The translations under genes and the position numbers were made by a program. A DNA stretch of 64,000 bases from Bradyrhizobium sp. AZCC 1610 (GTDB taxonomy: Bacteria > Pseudomonadota > Alphaproteobacteria > Rhizobiales > Xanthobacteraceae), in assembly GCF_036924515.1 (NCBI RefSeq), contig NZ_JAZHRR010000001.1, forward strand, positions 5,055,001 to 5,119,000, written 5' to 3'. Each line of letters begins with the position of its first letter. The first letter of the stretch is position 1. The notes below the pieces were generated by a model, which was not told the origin of the DNA, made no database searches, and saw only the letters and a list, made by a program, of their open reading frames with translations. Below, piece by piece: positions 9,424 to 17,988 of this stretch.

Positions 9424-9840
9424 CTAGAGGAAGATATTCCAGATAGTGACGCGTGCATTGCTCAGGCGCCCATCGGCGTCGAATTCCAAGTCTACAATCC
9501 ATTGTTTGTATCCAAGGACGTTTGTAGACAACGTTTGACAATTGGTTGGTCCGGCGATGCCTTTGCAGTCAAATTTCTCCTTGCTGAGCAGAGCGATGGC
9601 CGCCTCTCTGTCTGTTCCCAGCGGGATTATCTTCAATAATGCTTCGCGTGCCGGTATGGAGTCATTCGCGCTGTCCTTTTGTGCGGCGCGCATTTCGCCG
9701 AGCAAGCGATGTTCTTGATAAAAACGGTCTACTTCCGCAGTTTTGTACCACATCCAAAGCCAGACGAATGCGTACAGAGCCGCTGGAACGGACAATACCG
9801 TCAAGCAGGCAATTAGCGCGATTTTGACGAACTTCCGCAC
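9424..9840 (-). CDS. Hypothetical membrane-anchored protein
   Basis: A 138-residue protein from a GTG start at 9840. Residues 5-32 form one hydrophobic helix (KIALIACLTVLSVPAALYAF) ending in a Trp-rich edge; the rest is a soluble domain, probably periplasmic, with two cysteines (FDCKG and TNCQT) that could pair. The C-terminus has a beta-strand-like pattern. Convergent with the DUF3750 gene. Not recognised. Confidence 0.6.
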   Translation of the reverse strand: MRKFVKIALIACLTVLSVPAALYAFVWLWMWYKTAEVDRFYQEHRLLGEMRAAQKDSANDSIPAREALLKIIPLGTDREAAIALLSKEKFDCKGIAGPTNCQTLSTNVLGYKQWIVDLEFDADGRLSNARVTIWNIFL

Positions 9841-10479
9841 AGGGCCATCCGGGTCCGAACCACGCCGGAAGACTATTCAGCAATTCCTAACAATTTTTCC
9901 GAGTTGCATCGGGAAACGTCCGCTTCGGGTCACAAAAGGCGAAATTCCGGGATGACCAGCGCATGTCTGCTTTAGCCAGCACCTCAAAAGCGGACATCTC
10001 TCGTTTTATGAGTAACGCCCCAGTTTGCAACAGCCATTGTGGCCTGGTTAGCGGCCTTAGCTCCCTGCCAGTCCCCACGCGAGATCGGTTCTCGGCTCCT
10101 GCGGTGGTGCGTCGACCACCACGACCAGCGGGCCGTTCGAAATTGAGGGATAGACATCATCGTCGCGTCTGAGTTCAGTGAGGCAGGACCTGATTTCAAA
10201 AGGACCCAGCTCGCCTTTCTGAGCACGGCTGCTGGGTGTCAGTTGAAGGGCAGGTTTTAACGCTCCCGCCCGTCACTTAGATGGTTCAGACGCAACTCGC
10301 TGCAATGAGATTACGCAAACTTAAGGTCTGCGAAGCCGATCCGCCGCAACGCATGCCGCGGTGCCGAACGTAGTGCATTAAACGGGATCACGGTAACGTG
10401 GACGGAAGAGGAAGGGAGCCAAACTGACCTGTTGGCGCGCCCAACTGAACATGCACGAAGAAAACCCGGGTGGAAATCA
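9841..10479. other. Gene-poor stretch with a dispersed repeat
   Basis: About 640 bases without a convincing gene. The section 9905-10010 contains GTCCGCTTCGGGTCACAAAA and, further on, AAAAGCGGACAT in inverted orientation. This resembles a repeat that I remember being common between genes in Bradyrhizobium-like genomes, where it gives spurious frames of the SAFDPKRTF type. Short frames on both strands here look like products of that repeat. Confidence 0.4.
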
Positions 10480-11568
10480 ATGGCACTCATCAAAACGGTC
10501 GAGACTGGGCTCTATCGGATCCCGCTGACAGTTACCCTCTCCGACAGCACACATGGCGAAATCGCAGCCTTCGAATTGGTGACATGCCGTGTTCGCGATT
10601 CGGATGGGGCTGAAGGCACAGGCTATACCTACACCGTCGGCCGCAATGGCGGCGCGATTGCCGACATTCTCAGGCGGGAGATTCCTGAACTGATCGAGGG
10701 CCGGCAAGCCGACGACACCGAGGCCATCTGGCATCACGTCTGGTGGGGCCTGCATTATGGCGGGCGCGGCGGACCGCCCGTGCTTGCGCTCTCGGCGCTC
10801 GATGTCGCCCTGTGGGACCTGAAGGCGCGACGCGCCAATCTGCCGCTGTTCCGTCTGCTCGGTGGCTTCGACGCCCGCGTGCCCTGTTACGCCGGCGGCA
10901 TCGACCTCGATCTTTCCGTCGAGGCGCTTCTCAAGCAAACCGACGATAATCTTGCCAAGGGCTTTCGCGCCCTCAAGATGAAAGTGGGTCGCCCCGATCT
11001 CGCATCCGACGTCGCGCGCGTGCAGGCGATGCGCCAACATCTCGGTGACGGCTTTCCCCTGATGGCGGATGCCAACATGAAATGGACGGTCGAGGAAGCC
11101 ATCCGCGCCGCGCGAGCCCTGCAGCCCTGCGACCTCACCTGGCTCGAAGAGCCGATCATTCCCGATGACATTGCCGGTCATGCCCGCATCATGGCTGCCG
11201 GCGGCGTGCCGATTGCGGCCGGTGAGAACCTGCGCTCGCTCTGGGAGTTCAAGAACTACATCGCGGCCGGCGCAGTGTCCTATCCCGAGCCCGACGTCAC
11301 CAATTGCGGCGGCGTCACCGCCTTCATGAAGATCGCGCGGCTCGCAGAAGCGTTCAATCTTCCGGTCACCAGCCACGGCGCGCATGACGTCACGGTCCAC
11401 CTTCTCGCGGCCTGCTCAAATCGTTCCTATCTCGAGGCGCACGGATTTGGGCTCGATCGGTATATCGAGCACCCGCTGGTCCTCGACCAAGGCATGGCAT
11501 TGGCGCCAACCCGGCCCGGCCACGGAATCAGCTTCGACTGGAAAGGATTGGCGCAGCTCGCGCAATAA
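10480..11568 (+). CDS. Mandelate racemase / muconate lactonizing enzyme family protein
   Basis: A 362-residue enolase-superfamily enzyme. The start ATG at 10480 gives MALIKTVETGLYRIPL, the usual N-terminus. Catalytic features are visible: KxK at Lys166/Lys168 (ALKMKVG), metal ligands Asp197 (DANMKW), Glu223 (LEEPI) and Glu249 (AAGEN), and His299 in TSHGAHD. This set defines the mandelate racemase subgroup, which abstracts a proton next to a carboxylate. The substrate, probably a sugar acid or hydroxy acid, is not readable. It stands alone, without a transporter or regulator beside it. Confidence 0.88.
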   Translation: MALIKTVETGLYRIPLTVTLSDSTHGEIAAFELVTCRVRDSDGAEGTGYTYTVGRNGGAIADILRREIPELIEGRQADDTEAIWHHVWWGLHYGGRGGPPVLALSALDVALWDLKARRANLPLFRLLGGFDARVPCYAGGIDLDLSVEALLKQTDDNLAKGFRALKMKVGRPDLASDVARVQAMRQHLGDGFPLMADANMKWTVEEAIRAARALQPCDLTWLEEPIIPDDIAGHARIMAAGGVPIAAGENLRSLWEFKNYIAAGAVSYPEPDVTNCGGVTAFMKIARLAEAFNLPVTSHGAHDVTVHLLAACSNRSYLEAHGFGLDRYIEHPLVLDQGMALAPTRPGHGISFDWKGLAQLAQ

Positions 11569-11689
11569 TCGCAGAGGCTGCGTGGGCACCGCAGAACTGG
11601 CAACCAAGTTTCTTCTTCCAAAACTCTCTCGGGAAACGATCGCTGCCTCGCGCGTTGTGAGCGGAGAGGAACAATAGGAAGGATGGCTT

Positions 11690-11995
11690 ATGCGAACCTC
11701 AATGCTCATCATCACGGCCACTATTGGCATTGCCATCGCCGCGCCGGCACAGGCCCAGCAGTCGACGGCGCCCAGCCAGCAGATGCAATCCGACAAGCAG
11801 ATGCAGGAAGAAGCGGATAAAGGCATCAAGACTCGCGACTCCGGAGAATCCGGCGTTGTGGGGCAACAGGAAAGTTCAGGCGCTTCCGCGCATCCGCCCG
11901 GGCGTCCCGATCCGAGCGGCAGCCAGACGACGACCGGTTCAGGCGCTGGTACGGGTGGCGGCCGGGGTTCCGAGACCAGCAGCACGCCACGCTAG
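11690..11995 (+). CDS. Small secreted hypothetical protein
   Basis: A 101-residue protein with a signal peptide (MRTSMLIITATIGIAIAAPAQAQ) and a Gln/Ser/Gly/Thr-rich, disordered mature region. The ribosome-binding site AGGAAGGA precedes the ATG. No recognised domain. Probably periplasmic or secreted; function unknown. Confidence 0.65.
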   Translation: MRTSMLIITATIGIAIAAPAQAQQSTAPSQQMQSDKQMQEEADKGIKTRDSGESGVVGQQESSGASAHPPGRPDPSGSQTTTGSGAGTGGGRGSETSSTPR

Positions 11996-12458
11996 CGCCG
12001 AGTTTCAGCGCGGCGCGCGGTACGAAGGAAGTCCGGCATCGCCGCTCCCGTTGCGGTGCGGGCGTAACGGCATCGAAGGCTCGCGCTGTGTGCCGTCGTC
12101 CTTCGAACCCGGGCGTACCCATAAATCGAGCTTGATTGCTACTCGATGTCCCAAATGCGCCGCCGATAGCGGACCAAATTCCGCATCGCAGCGAAACGAC
12201 GCCAAGGATAAGCGGAAGTGAACCTGCTCTTTTGGCAGCACCGAAAGTGGCGTATTCTTCGATGAGCTGCCAATGGGACGTGCCGGAGCTCTGTAGTTGA
12301 GCGCAGCACCAGTGCCCTTCGGCGGACAAGCACTACTCATTCATTGATATTTTCATTGATATTGGATTTGAGGGCGCGATTTCGCGCCCTCTATACTTCG
12401 CCAGTTTTGGAGTCATCCAGCCAAGGATAACGCTTGGCTCCATTGCAGGGAGGGATCG
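11996..12458. other. Intergenic region
   Basis: About 460 bases with no frame I can defend. It contains a short direct repeat TCATTGATATT (near 12340-12363) and a strong hairpin, listed separately, just before the next gene. Confidence 0.4.
12370..12391. terminator. Perfect GC-rich hairpin upstream of the MBL-fold gene
   Basis: GAGGGCGCGA (12370-12379) pairs perfectly with TCGCGCCCTC (12382-12391). There is only a short A/T-rich flank on either side, so it may be a bidirectional terminator or an attenuator ahead of the gene that starts 67 bases downstream. Confidence 0.5.
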
Positions 12459-13568
12459 ATGATCGAGCAATTCAAACGCCGCGATTTTCTGAGGGGGTGT
12501 GCGGCCATTGGGGGAGCCGTCGCCGCCGGCAGCTTCACCTGCATCGAAATCGCCAAAGCAGCCACGATCGACATTCCCGTGGTGGACAAACTCACGATCC
12601 GGGTGCTGATCGATGGAAGCCAGAATATTTTCGAGCGCCCGGGCAAGCTGGGGAACGTCTCGATCGAGCCGGCACCACGGCAGCAGGACTATCGTCGCGC
12701 ACTACACAATCAATGGGGTTTGTCTCTGTACCTGCAGTCACAGCGCGGCAATGAGCAGCGCACTATCATGCTCGACTTCGGCTATACGCCGGAAGCTCTG
12801 CTCAACAATATCGAACTGACCGGCGCTGATCCCAGCAAGATCAATGCAATGGTCGTGAGCCACGGCCACTTCGATCACTACGGCGGCCTCATCGGCTTCC
12901 TGCAGAAATACCGCAGCGCGTTGCCCGCCGATGTGAAACTCTATGCCGGCGGCGAGGACAATTTCTGCCAGCGCTATAGCGGCGCGCCCGGCGCACTTGC
13001 CGAATTTGGCGCGCTCGATCGCCGCGAGCTGGCCGCGAACAAGGTCTCAGTCGTTCTGGCGGAAAACCCGACGGTTATCGCCGACCACGCTTTCACGACG
13101 GGTAAGATCAAGAGGTCGGGCATCGAAAGAGTGTTGCCGAACACGCACGTCGGTTTCGCTGTGAAGGACGGTCTTGGCTGTAACGCGAGCCACTACCTGC
13201 CGGCGGAGATGCTGGGCAAGATCGTTCCGGACGAGCACATCCACGAGCACGCGACCTGTTTCAATGTAAAAGACCGCGGGCTCGTGGTGATCAGCTCCTG
13301 CGGTCACGTCGGTATCGTCAATTCGGTCCGGCAGGCACAGGAAGTCTCCGGCGTGCAGAAGATCCACGCTATCGTCGGTGGCTTCCATCTCGGGCCGGCA
13401 CCCGAGGACTATCTCAACCAAGTCGTCGCCGAGATCAAGAAGCTCGAACCGGACGTGATTATCCCGATGCATTGTAGCGGCGACAACTTCGCTCGCGCCG
13501 TGCGCGCGCAGCTACCGGACAAGCTCCTGGTTTCGACAACCGGCGTCCGTATGACGATGGGCGCATGA
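12459..13568 (+). CDS. Tat-exported MBL-fold metallo-hydrolase
   Basis: A 369-residue protein. The N-terminus KRRDFLRGCAAIGGAVAAG is a twin-arginine signal. The metal motif HGHFDH (His135, His137, Asp139, His140) and later His-containing blocks (SCGHVG, MHCSG) mark a binuclear metallo-beta-lactamase fold. Overall it resembles the group annotated as similar to 7,8-dihydropterin-6-methyl synthases, but a periplasmic location argues against that reaction. GGAGGG precedes the ATG. It overlaps the SCO gene by ATGA, so the two form one operon. Substrate unknown. Confidence 0.85.
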   Translation: MIEQFKRRDFLRGCAAIGGAVAAGSFTCIEIAKAATIDIPVVDKLTIRVLIDGSQNIFERPGKLGNVSIEPAPRQQDYRRALHNQWGLSLYLQSQRGNEQRTIMLDFGYTPEALLNNIELTGADPSKINAMVVSHGHFDHYGGLIGFLQKYRSALPADVKLYAGGEDNFCQRYSGAPGALAEFGALDRRELAANKVSVVLAENPTVIADHAFTTGKIKRSGIERVLPNTHVGFAVKDGLGCNASHYLPAEMLGKIVPDEHIHEHATCFNVKDRGLVVISSCGHVGIVNSVRQAQEVSGVQKIHAIVGGFHLGPAPEDYLNQVVAEIKKLEPDVIIPMHCSGDNFARAVRAQLPDKLLVSTTGVRMTMGA

Positions 13569-14182
13569 GGAACAGCCGGGTGCTTGTCGGCTCGGTCCTG
13601 GCCGCGGGGCTGCTCGGTGCAGTGCCCGTGGCGCACGCGCAGAGCGAACGCAGCGCCGGCGAGCTGATGGACGCAGTGATGTGGGGCAAGGAGCCGATCG
13701 GCGGCCCCTTCACTCTCATCGATCACACCGGCAAGCCTCGTACGGACGCCGATTTCCGTGGCAAGCTGATGCTTGTCTATTTCGGGTTCAGCTTCTGTCC
13801 GGACGTCTGCCCGACCGATCTGATGGCGATCGGGCAGGCCGTCGACAAACTTGGCCCCGGCGGCGACGCGGTGCAGCCGTTGTTCGTCACTGTCGATCCC
13901 GACCGCGATACGCCTGCGCATCTCGCCGACTATGTGCCGTTCTTTCACCCGCGCCTGCTCGGCCTGACAGGCGATGCTGCGCAGATTCGCGACGCTGCGC
14001 GCTTGTATCGGGTCTATTACGCGAAGGTCGCGATCGAAGGCGCCGCAGAATACACCATCGATCATTCAGGCTTCATCTATCTGATGGATCGCGACGGCAA
14101 GTATCTCGGGTTCTTCCCGCCGGGCACCCCCTCGGATCGGATCGCCGCGGTCATCAAGGCTCATCTCTCAGCCAGACGCTGA
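13565..14182 (+). CDS. SCO1/SenC family protein
   Basis: A 205-residue periplasmic protein with a signal peptide ending VAHAQ. The thioredoxin-fold copper site is complete: Cys78 and Cys82 in FCPDVCP and His167 in DHSGF. SCO proteins deliver copper to the CuA or cbb3 centres of terminal oxidases or act as thiol reductants. It is coupled by ATGA to the Tat MBL-fold gene instead of an oxidase. A second SCO gene sits at 47591-48223 beside the cbb3 operon. Confidence 0.88.
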   Translation: MRNSRVLVGSVLAAGLLGAVPVAHAQSERSAGELMDAVMWGKEPIGGPFTLIDHTGKPRTDADFRGKLMLVYFGFSFCPDVCPTDLMAIGQAVDKLGPGGDAVQPLFVTVDPDRDTPAHLADYVPFFHPRLLGLTGDAAQIRDAARLYRVYYAKVAIEGAAEYTIDHSGFIYLMDRDGKYLGFFPPGTPSDRIAAVIKAHLSARR

Positions 14183-14867
14183 AGGGTCTATTGCGCGAAA
14201 AATCTAATTTGCTGAACAGATTCAATCTGATTTGGGTGGTCCAGCCTGCTCTACAAATATAAATCGCTTCCCCCTCGCCCCAAATCAGTGGCTATTTCCG
14301 CGCGTCTCGTCTCGGCAAGAGGGGCGTATCGCGATCGTCACGAACGCGAGGCGGGATGTGATGGACGCGGCAGCGTTGGGCGCGAGAAGGTGTTCGCAGG
14401 GCGGTTATCCGTGAGCGAGCACACCGCGCAAGACGTACGGCGCTGATGCGTACGGCAAAACCGTGTGGTCCTGGCACCCGTGGCTGGTGTTAAGCTGCCG
14501 GTGGCGAAATTGATCCAACCGGATCGGTTGAGCCATCAAGCCGGCAGCGATGGAGGCAAGACGAATTCGTCTCCAGGGAGAGCGCGGCATAAGCCGTCAA
14601 ACCATTGCGCAGGGAATGCCGGAGTGCTCCGGCTGTACCTGTATGCTCGTGTGCGCACTTCCTACACATTTGCACACGAGACCGCGGGTGCAGCAAGCAC
14701 CCGGCATTCCCTGCTCCCTCCGATGCGAGGGTGACGCAAGCAAGCCTCGGGCGCTGATTGCGCCGCGAGAACGCATGTTTATGTTTCGTTTCAGGCAGGG
14801 AATCCGCGGTTGACTCGGGAACCGCCAGCAATCAGAAAAGCCCTGAAAAATGAATGGCAAAAATAAA
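14183..14867. repeat. Gene-poor region dominated by a dispersed intergenic repeat
   Basis: The section about 14320-14740 contains blocks I remember from numerous Bradyrhizobium and Rhodopseudomonas intergenic regions: TCACGAACGCGAGGCGGGAT, GTGTGGTCCTGGCACCCGTG, TAAGCCGTCAAACCATTGCG and CTGTATGCTCGTGTGCGCAC, in that order. The short frames that cross it on both strands are typical artefacts of this repeat. No gene is supported. Confidence 0.55.
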
Positions 14868-14912
14868 TGGTCGGAGTGGCAGGATTCGAACCTGCGACCC
14901 CTGCGTCCCGAA
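14868..14912 (-). tRNA. 3' fragment of tRNA-Pro(CGG), putative island attachment site
   Basis: On the minus strand the sequence runs from the anticodon loop TTCGGGA through CGCAG, a complete T arm (GGTTCGAATCC) and the acceptor strand CACTCCGA to CCA. Upstream of the anticodon loop the expected 5' half (D arm and CGGAGTG acceptor strand) is missing. Loss of identity at the anticodon loop is the usual mark of a tyrosine-integrase crossover. No intact copy lies in this window. Confidence 0.75.
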
Positions 14913-15119
14913 CCCAGTTATCACGCCGCATAGTCCTGAAAAATCGAGAGTTTTGGCTTCATTCGACGCCGGTTATGTCCGTTCGTTCCTGACGTAGTCG
15001 GGGTTATTCCGGGGTTGGCACTTGATGCAGAAATAGGTTTTCGACCAAGGCATTCGGTTGATTGCGGGGCATGCAACCATCTCACTTGCTTTTTCAGGCG
15101 GTCGCTTAAGCGGTTGGAG

Positions 15120-15169
15120 TTGCCCTCCGAAGGCAAAGGTCACACGTTCGAATCGTGTCGGGTGCGCCA
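15120..15169 (+). tRNA. 3' fragment of tRNA-Arg(CCG), putative island attachment site
   Basis: The complete anticodon arm (TTGCC-CTCCGAA-GGCAA), variable region, T arm (ACACGTTCGAATCGTGT) and acceptor strand CGGGTGCG-CCA are present, but no 5' GCACCCG strand or D arm can be found upstream. The fragment is therefore not a working tRNA. It lies 207 bases from the tRNA-Pro fragment in opposite orientation. Confidence 0.75.
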
Positions 15170-15533
15170 ATTTCCCCTTATCCTACAGGATAATGCGCGC
15201 GCTCGAGATCGATCTGTAGCTCCGTCCGGGTTTGTGTGAGTAAGCAATCTGATCAAAAATTGTCGCAAACAGGCGATGCCGATCGTCGCTGCCGAAATGC
15301 GAGTCGCGAGTGCATGCGCATGGACGTCGTCGGTGTACCGAAAGGCTGTTTCCGCTTTCGGTGAGGAGCTGAGATCGACCTCAGCTTCAGCGGTGTCCGC
15401 TGAGGGCCAATCCAAAATTTAGCCTTCTTGCATGCGCCCCCGACTTAGTGAGGTTCGCGGCCCCGACGACCTCCGCGTCTGCTGGCCGACGCTTCACCTC
15501 TACCTCGGCAGAAATGGTTAGCCTTGACTTACG
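15170..15533. other. Intergenic region after the tRNA fragments
   Basis: About 360 bases with no supported gene. A minus-strand frame across it begins inside the tRNA fragment and is an artefact of that. The right end carries the putative ArsR operator. Confidence 0.35.
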
Positions 15534-15549
15534 GTAAGTATAAACTTAC
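15534..15549. promoter_or_regulatory. Candidate ArsR operator palindrome
   Basis: A perfect inverted repeat GTAAGT-ATAA-ACTTAC, 25 bases before the ATG of the ArsR gene. Autoregulated ArsR repressors usually bind such AT-rich palindromes overlapping their own promoter. Confidence 0.5.
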
Positions 15550-15573
15550 TATTTGTCGATAGCGAGCAGCGAC

Positions 15574-15900
15574 ATGATCAATGCAGAACGCGCCCTCGAC
15601 GCACTTGGAGACCCGACTCGACGACGGGTGTTCATGCGGCTGCGCGAGGGCAACAGATCCGTAAGAGAGATCTCGGATGGCCTCAACGTGAGTCGGCCCG
15701 CGGTCTCGCAGCATCTCAGGGTGCTTAAGGATTCGGGCCTCGCGGTGGTGAGGATCGAAGGCACGCGGCGGCTCTATGCAATCGACACGCGCGGACTCGA
15801 AAGCCTGCGGGGATGGCTCGACGGGTTCTGGGACAAGACGCTCAAAGCCTTCAAACAGGCGGCCGAACGCGAAGCCGCCAAAGAGAGGAGATCCCGATGA
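15574..15900 (+). CDS. ArsR-family transcriptional regulator
   Basis: A 108-residue winged-helix regulator. I use the ATG at 15574; a TTG at 15553 is possible. The fold is clear: LGDPTRRRVFMRL, then recognition helix VSRPAVSQHLRVLKDSGLA. There are no metal-binding cysteines, and this subgroup (ArsR next to an AHSA1-domain gene) is generally not a metal sensor. It overlaps the AHSA1 gene by ATGA, and a palindrome lies just upstream, so autoregulation of the three-gene operon is likely. The effector is unknown. Confidence 0.85.
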   Translation: MINAERALDALGDPTRRRVFMRLREGNRSVREISDGLNVSRPAVSQHLRVLKDSGLAVVRIEGTRRLYAIDTRGLESLRGWLDGFWDKTLKAFKQAAEREAAKERRSR

Positions 15901-16400
15901 TGGAGAAGGCGCCCGACCACTCATACGATCCCTACAGCGTCCGCAAGGTGATGACCGTGCAGGCGCCCCGCTCGGTGGCCTGGCGCGTTTTCACGGAGCA
16001 GATGGCCAGCTGGTGGCCGCTCGCACACTACAAGATAGGAAAGACGAACGCGGTCGATGCGATCATGGAGCCGCGGGTTGGTGGCCTCTGGTACGAACGC
16101 GGCGACGACGGCAGCACCTGCAATTGGGGCAGCGTGCTCGCTTGGGAGCCGCCGTCGCGCCTCGTCCTGTCGTGGGACATCACCGCGGACTGGCAGTACG
16201 ACCCGAATTTGAAGACCGAGATCGAGGTCCTCTTCATCGCGGAAGGCGAAGGAGCCACCCGCGTCGAACTCGAGCACCGCAAGCTGGACCGGTACGGAGC
16301 GCGAGCCGCCGAGATGCGGCACATCTTCGATACTGAGGGCGATTGGGGGCGCCTTCTCGCTATGTTCGCAGCGCGCGCGGTACAGGAGCGCGGCCAATGA
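15897..16400 (+). CDS. SRPBCC / AHSA1-domain protein
   Basis: A 167-residue protein of the activator-of-Hsp90-ATPase-like (AHSA1) branch of the START superfamily. Recognisable blocks are VQAPRSVAWRVFTE near the N-terminus and WEPPSRLVLSWDI in the middle. The start lies in the ATGA overlap with the ArsR gene and has AGAGAGGAG upstream. These proteins bind hydrophobic ligands in a deep pocket; no enzymatic activity can be inferred. It is followed by a GST gene with another ATGA overlap. Confidence 0.85.
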   Translation: MMEKAPDHSYDPYSVRKVMTVQAPRSVAWRVFTEQMASWWPLAHYKIGKTNAVDAIMEPRVGGLWYERGDDGSTCNWGSVLAWEPPSRLVLSWDITADWQYDPNLKTEIEVLFIAEGEGATRVELEHRKLDRYGARAAEMRHIFDTEGDWGRLLAMFAARAVQERGQ

Positions 16401-17155
16401 CCGGCAAGGACCGACCGCTCAGACTGTTTCAGTTTCCACGCATGTTCGACATACCGAACCTCAGTCCGTTCTGCTGCAAGCTCGAGACGTGGCTGCGGAT
16501 CGCCGGCATTCCCTACGAAGTCGAGGTCACGACGAACCCGCGCAAGGGACCGCGAGGCAAACTGCCATTCGTCGACGACGGCGGCGTGATCGTCGCGGAT
16601 ACGACGATCATTATCGACCATCTCAAGCGCACGCGCGGCGTCGATCCCGACGCCGACCTGAACGCATCGCAGCGCGCCATCGCCCTGCTGGTCCAGCGCA
16701 CGCTGGAGGAGCACTACGCGTTCGTTCTGGCCTACACGCATCTGATCCGCGAGGAAGGCCAACGCCACACTAACGAGCGCTTCGATGCGCTGCCGACGCT
16801 GGTGCGTCCCCTGGTATCGCATCTCGTGGCGAAGCAGGTCGGCAAAATACTCTGGTTCCAGGGGCTCACCCGCAATTCCCACGAAGAGATCGTGGAATCG
16901 GCGCTGCGCGACTGGCGTGCGGTGCTGACCGTGATCGGCCCCGGTCCGTACTTCTTCGGCGACACGCCGTCGAGCATTGACGCCGTGGTCTTCGGTACGC
17001 TCGCCTCTTCGGTACTCACTCCGATCGACACGCCCATCCGATCGTATCTGCGATCGCAACCCGGGTGTCTCGACTACGCGGAGCGGATGCGCGCCCGGTT
17101 CTTTCCGGAGCTCTTGACGGCGCCGAATGTCATGAAGCGTTCGGCAAGCGCCTAG
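16397..17155 (+). CDS. Metaxin-like glutathione S-transferase family protein
   Basis: A 252-residue cytoplasmic protein. The N-terminal thioredoxin fold reads FDIPNLSPFCCKLETWLRIA, typical of the metaxin/Tom37 (Fax-like) branch, and the C-terminal helical GST domain contains GDTPSSIDAVVFG. The start at 16397 overlaps the previous stop. A CxxC-type site is replaced by FCCKLE, so the usual GST serine or tyrosine is not obvious. Third gene of the ArsR operon; a detoxification role is inferred from context only. Its 3' end overlaps the convergent phosphorylase gene by four bases. Confidence 0.82.
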   Translation: MTGKDRPLRLFQFPRMFDIPNLSPFCCKLETWLRIAGIPYEVEVTTNPRKGPRGKLPFVDDGGVIVADTTIIIDHLKRTRGVDPDADLNASQRAIALLVQRTLEEHYAFVLAYTHLIREEGQRHTNERFDALPTLVRPLVSHLVAKQVGKILWFQGLTRNSHEEIVESALRDWRAVLTVIGPGPYFFGDTPSSIDAVVFGTLASSVLTPIDTPIRSYLRSQPGCLDYAERMRARFFPELLTAPNVMKRSASA

Positions 17156-17967
17156 CCGCGCCACCCCTGCGCCGCGGCGGCCACCACCGCGAGCGTGGCC
17201 TTGGCGCCGTCGGCTTCGCCCTTCTCGAAGTCGCCCTCCGTCTGCGCCATCGAGTTCGTGACATGCGCGAAGCAGACGATCGAGTGGCCGCTCGTCGCGC
17301 CGAAAGCGTAGAGGGCCGCGGCTTCCATCTCGACGGCAAGCGTCCCCAGATCCCGCGCTCGCGCGATCGCCGCTTCGGTCTCGCGATAGGGGGCATCCGT
17401 GGTCCACGTCGAGCCGCGATGCAGTTTCTCCGGCAGCGACCGGCCCGCCCGCTCGACGCGGTCCAGAAGCGTCGTGTCGGGTGCTTCGGCGAAGATCGAG
17501 CCCGGCAGATAGTGATAGCTTGTCCCCTCGTCGCGCATCGCCCGGTCGATCAGGACGAAATAGGGAGTCGGTCCAATAGGATTGATCTGACCCGCCGAGG
17601 TAACGCTAACGAGCAGCCGGCAGCCCGACGCGAAGAGCTGCTCGGCGACCAAGACGGCGAAGGGTGCTCCGACCGCGCAGCCGACGATCCCGACCTCGCC
17701 GACGCCATCAATATCCAAAGCAAGGAGCTCCGTATGGTAGCAGGCCCACCCTTCATGGATGCGCCCGGCGCCCGTCCGCTTGAGGTGACGGACGACATCA
17801 CCGTCCGGATCAAGCACGCAGATTTCGGGGACAGCGACGAGCGGCAACTGTCTCTGCCGGCGCGCCTCCCTCAACAGGGCTTCGGGCCGGAACACGGAGG
17901 CCGCTTTGTGGTCCTTGACACCGACAATCGGCCACGCGGCTTCTGCGCGATGAGGCTTATCATCCAT
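17152..17967 (-). CDS. Nucleoside phosphorylase-like protein
   Basis: A 271-residue protein of the PNP/UDP phosphorylase superfamily. Supporting motifs are VSVTSAGQINP in the phosphate-binding region and the ribose-binding VEMEAAALYAFG near residue 214. The family cleaves nucleosides with phosphate, and the sequence does not decide between uridine, purine or methylthioadenosine substrates. It is convergent with the GST gene and follows the ArsR-rhodanese gene in the same direction by about 20 bases, so it may be cotranscribed with that regulator. Confidence 0.78.
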   Translation of the reverse strand: MDDKPHRAEAAWPIVGVKDHKAASVFRPEALLREARRQRQLPLVAVPEICVLDPDGDVVRHLKRTGAGRIHEGWACYHTELLALDIDGVGEVGIVGCAVGAPFAVLVAEQLFASGCRLLVSVTSAGQINPIGPTPYFVLIDRAMRDEGTSYHYLPGSIFAEAPDTTLLDRVERAGRSLPEKLHRGSTWTTDAPYRETEAAIARARDLGTLAVEMEAAALYAFGATSGHSIVCFAHVTNSMAQTEGDFEKGEADGAKATLAVVAAAAQGWRG

Positions 17968-17988
17968 GATGCACCTGATCGACTTGTC

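Noticed and set aside
13409..14065. Minus-strand frame of 218 codons opposite the SCO gene
   Set aside because: Antisense of two well-supported plus-strand genes with clear motifs.
14973..15170. Minus-strand frame starting MAHPTRFERVTFAFGGQ
   Set aside because: This is the well-known artefact of translating the antisense of tRNA 3' ends; the DNA is a tRNA-Arg fragment.
15140..15415. Minus-strand frame of 91 codons after the tRNA-Arg fragment
   Set aside because: It ends in the tRNA antisense words WRTRHDSNV and has no coding features of its own.
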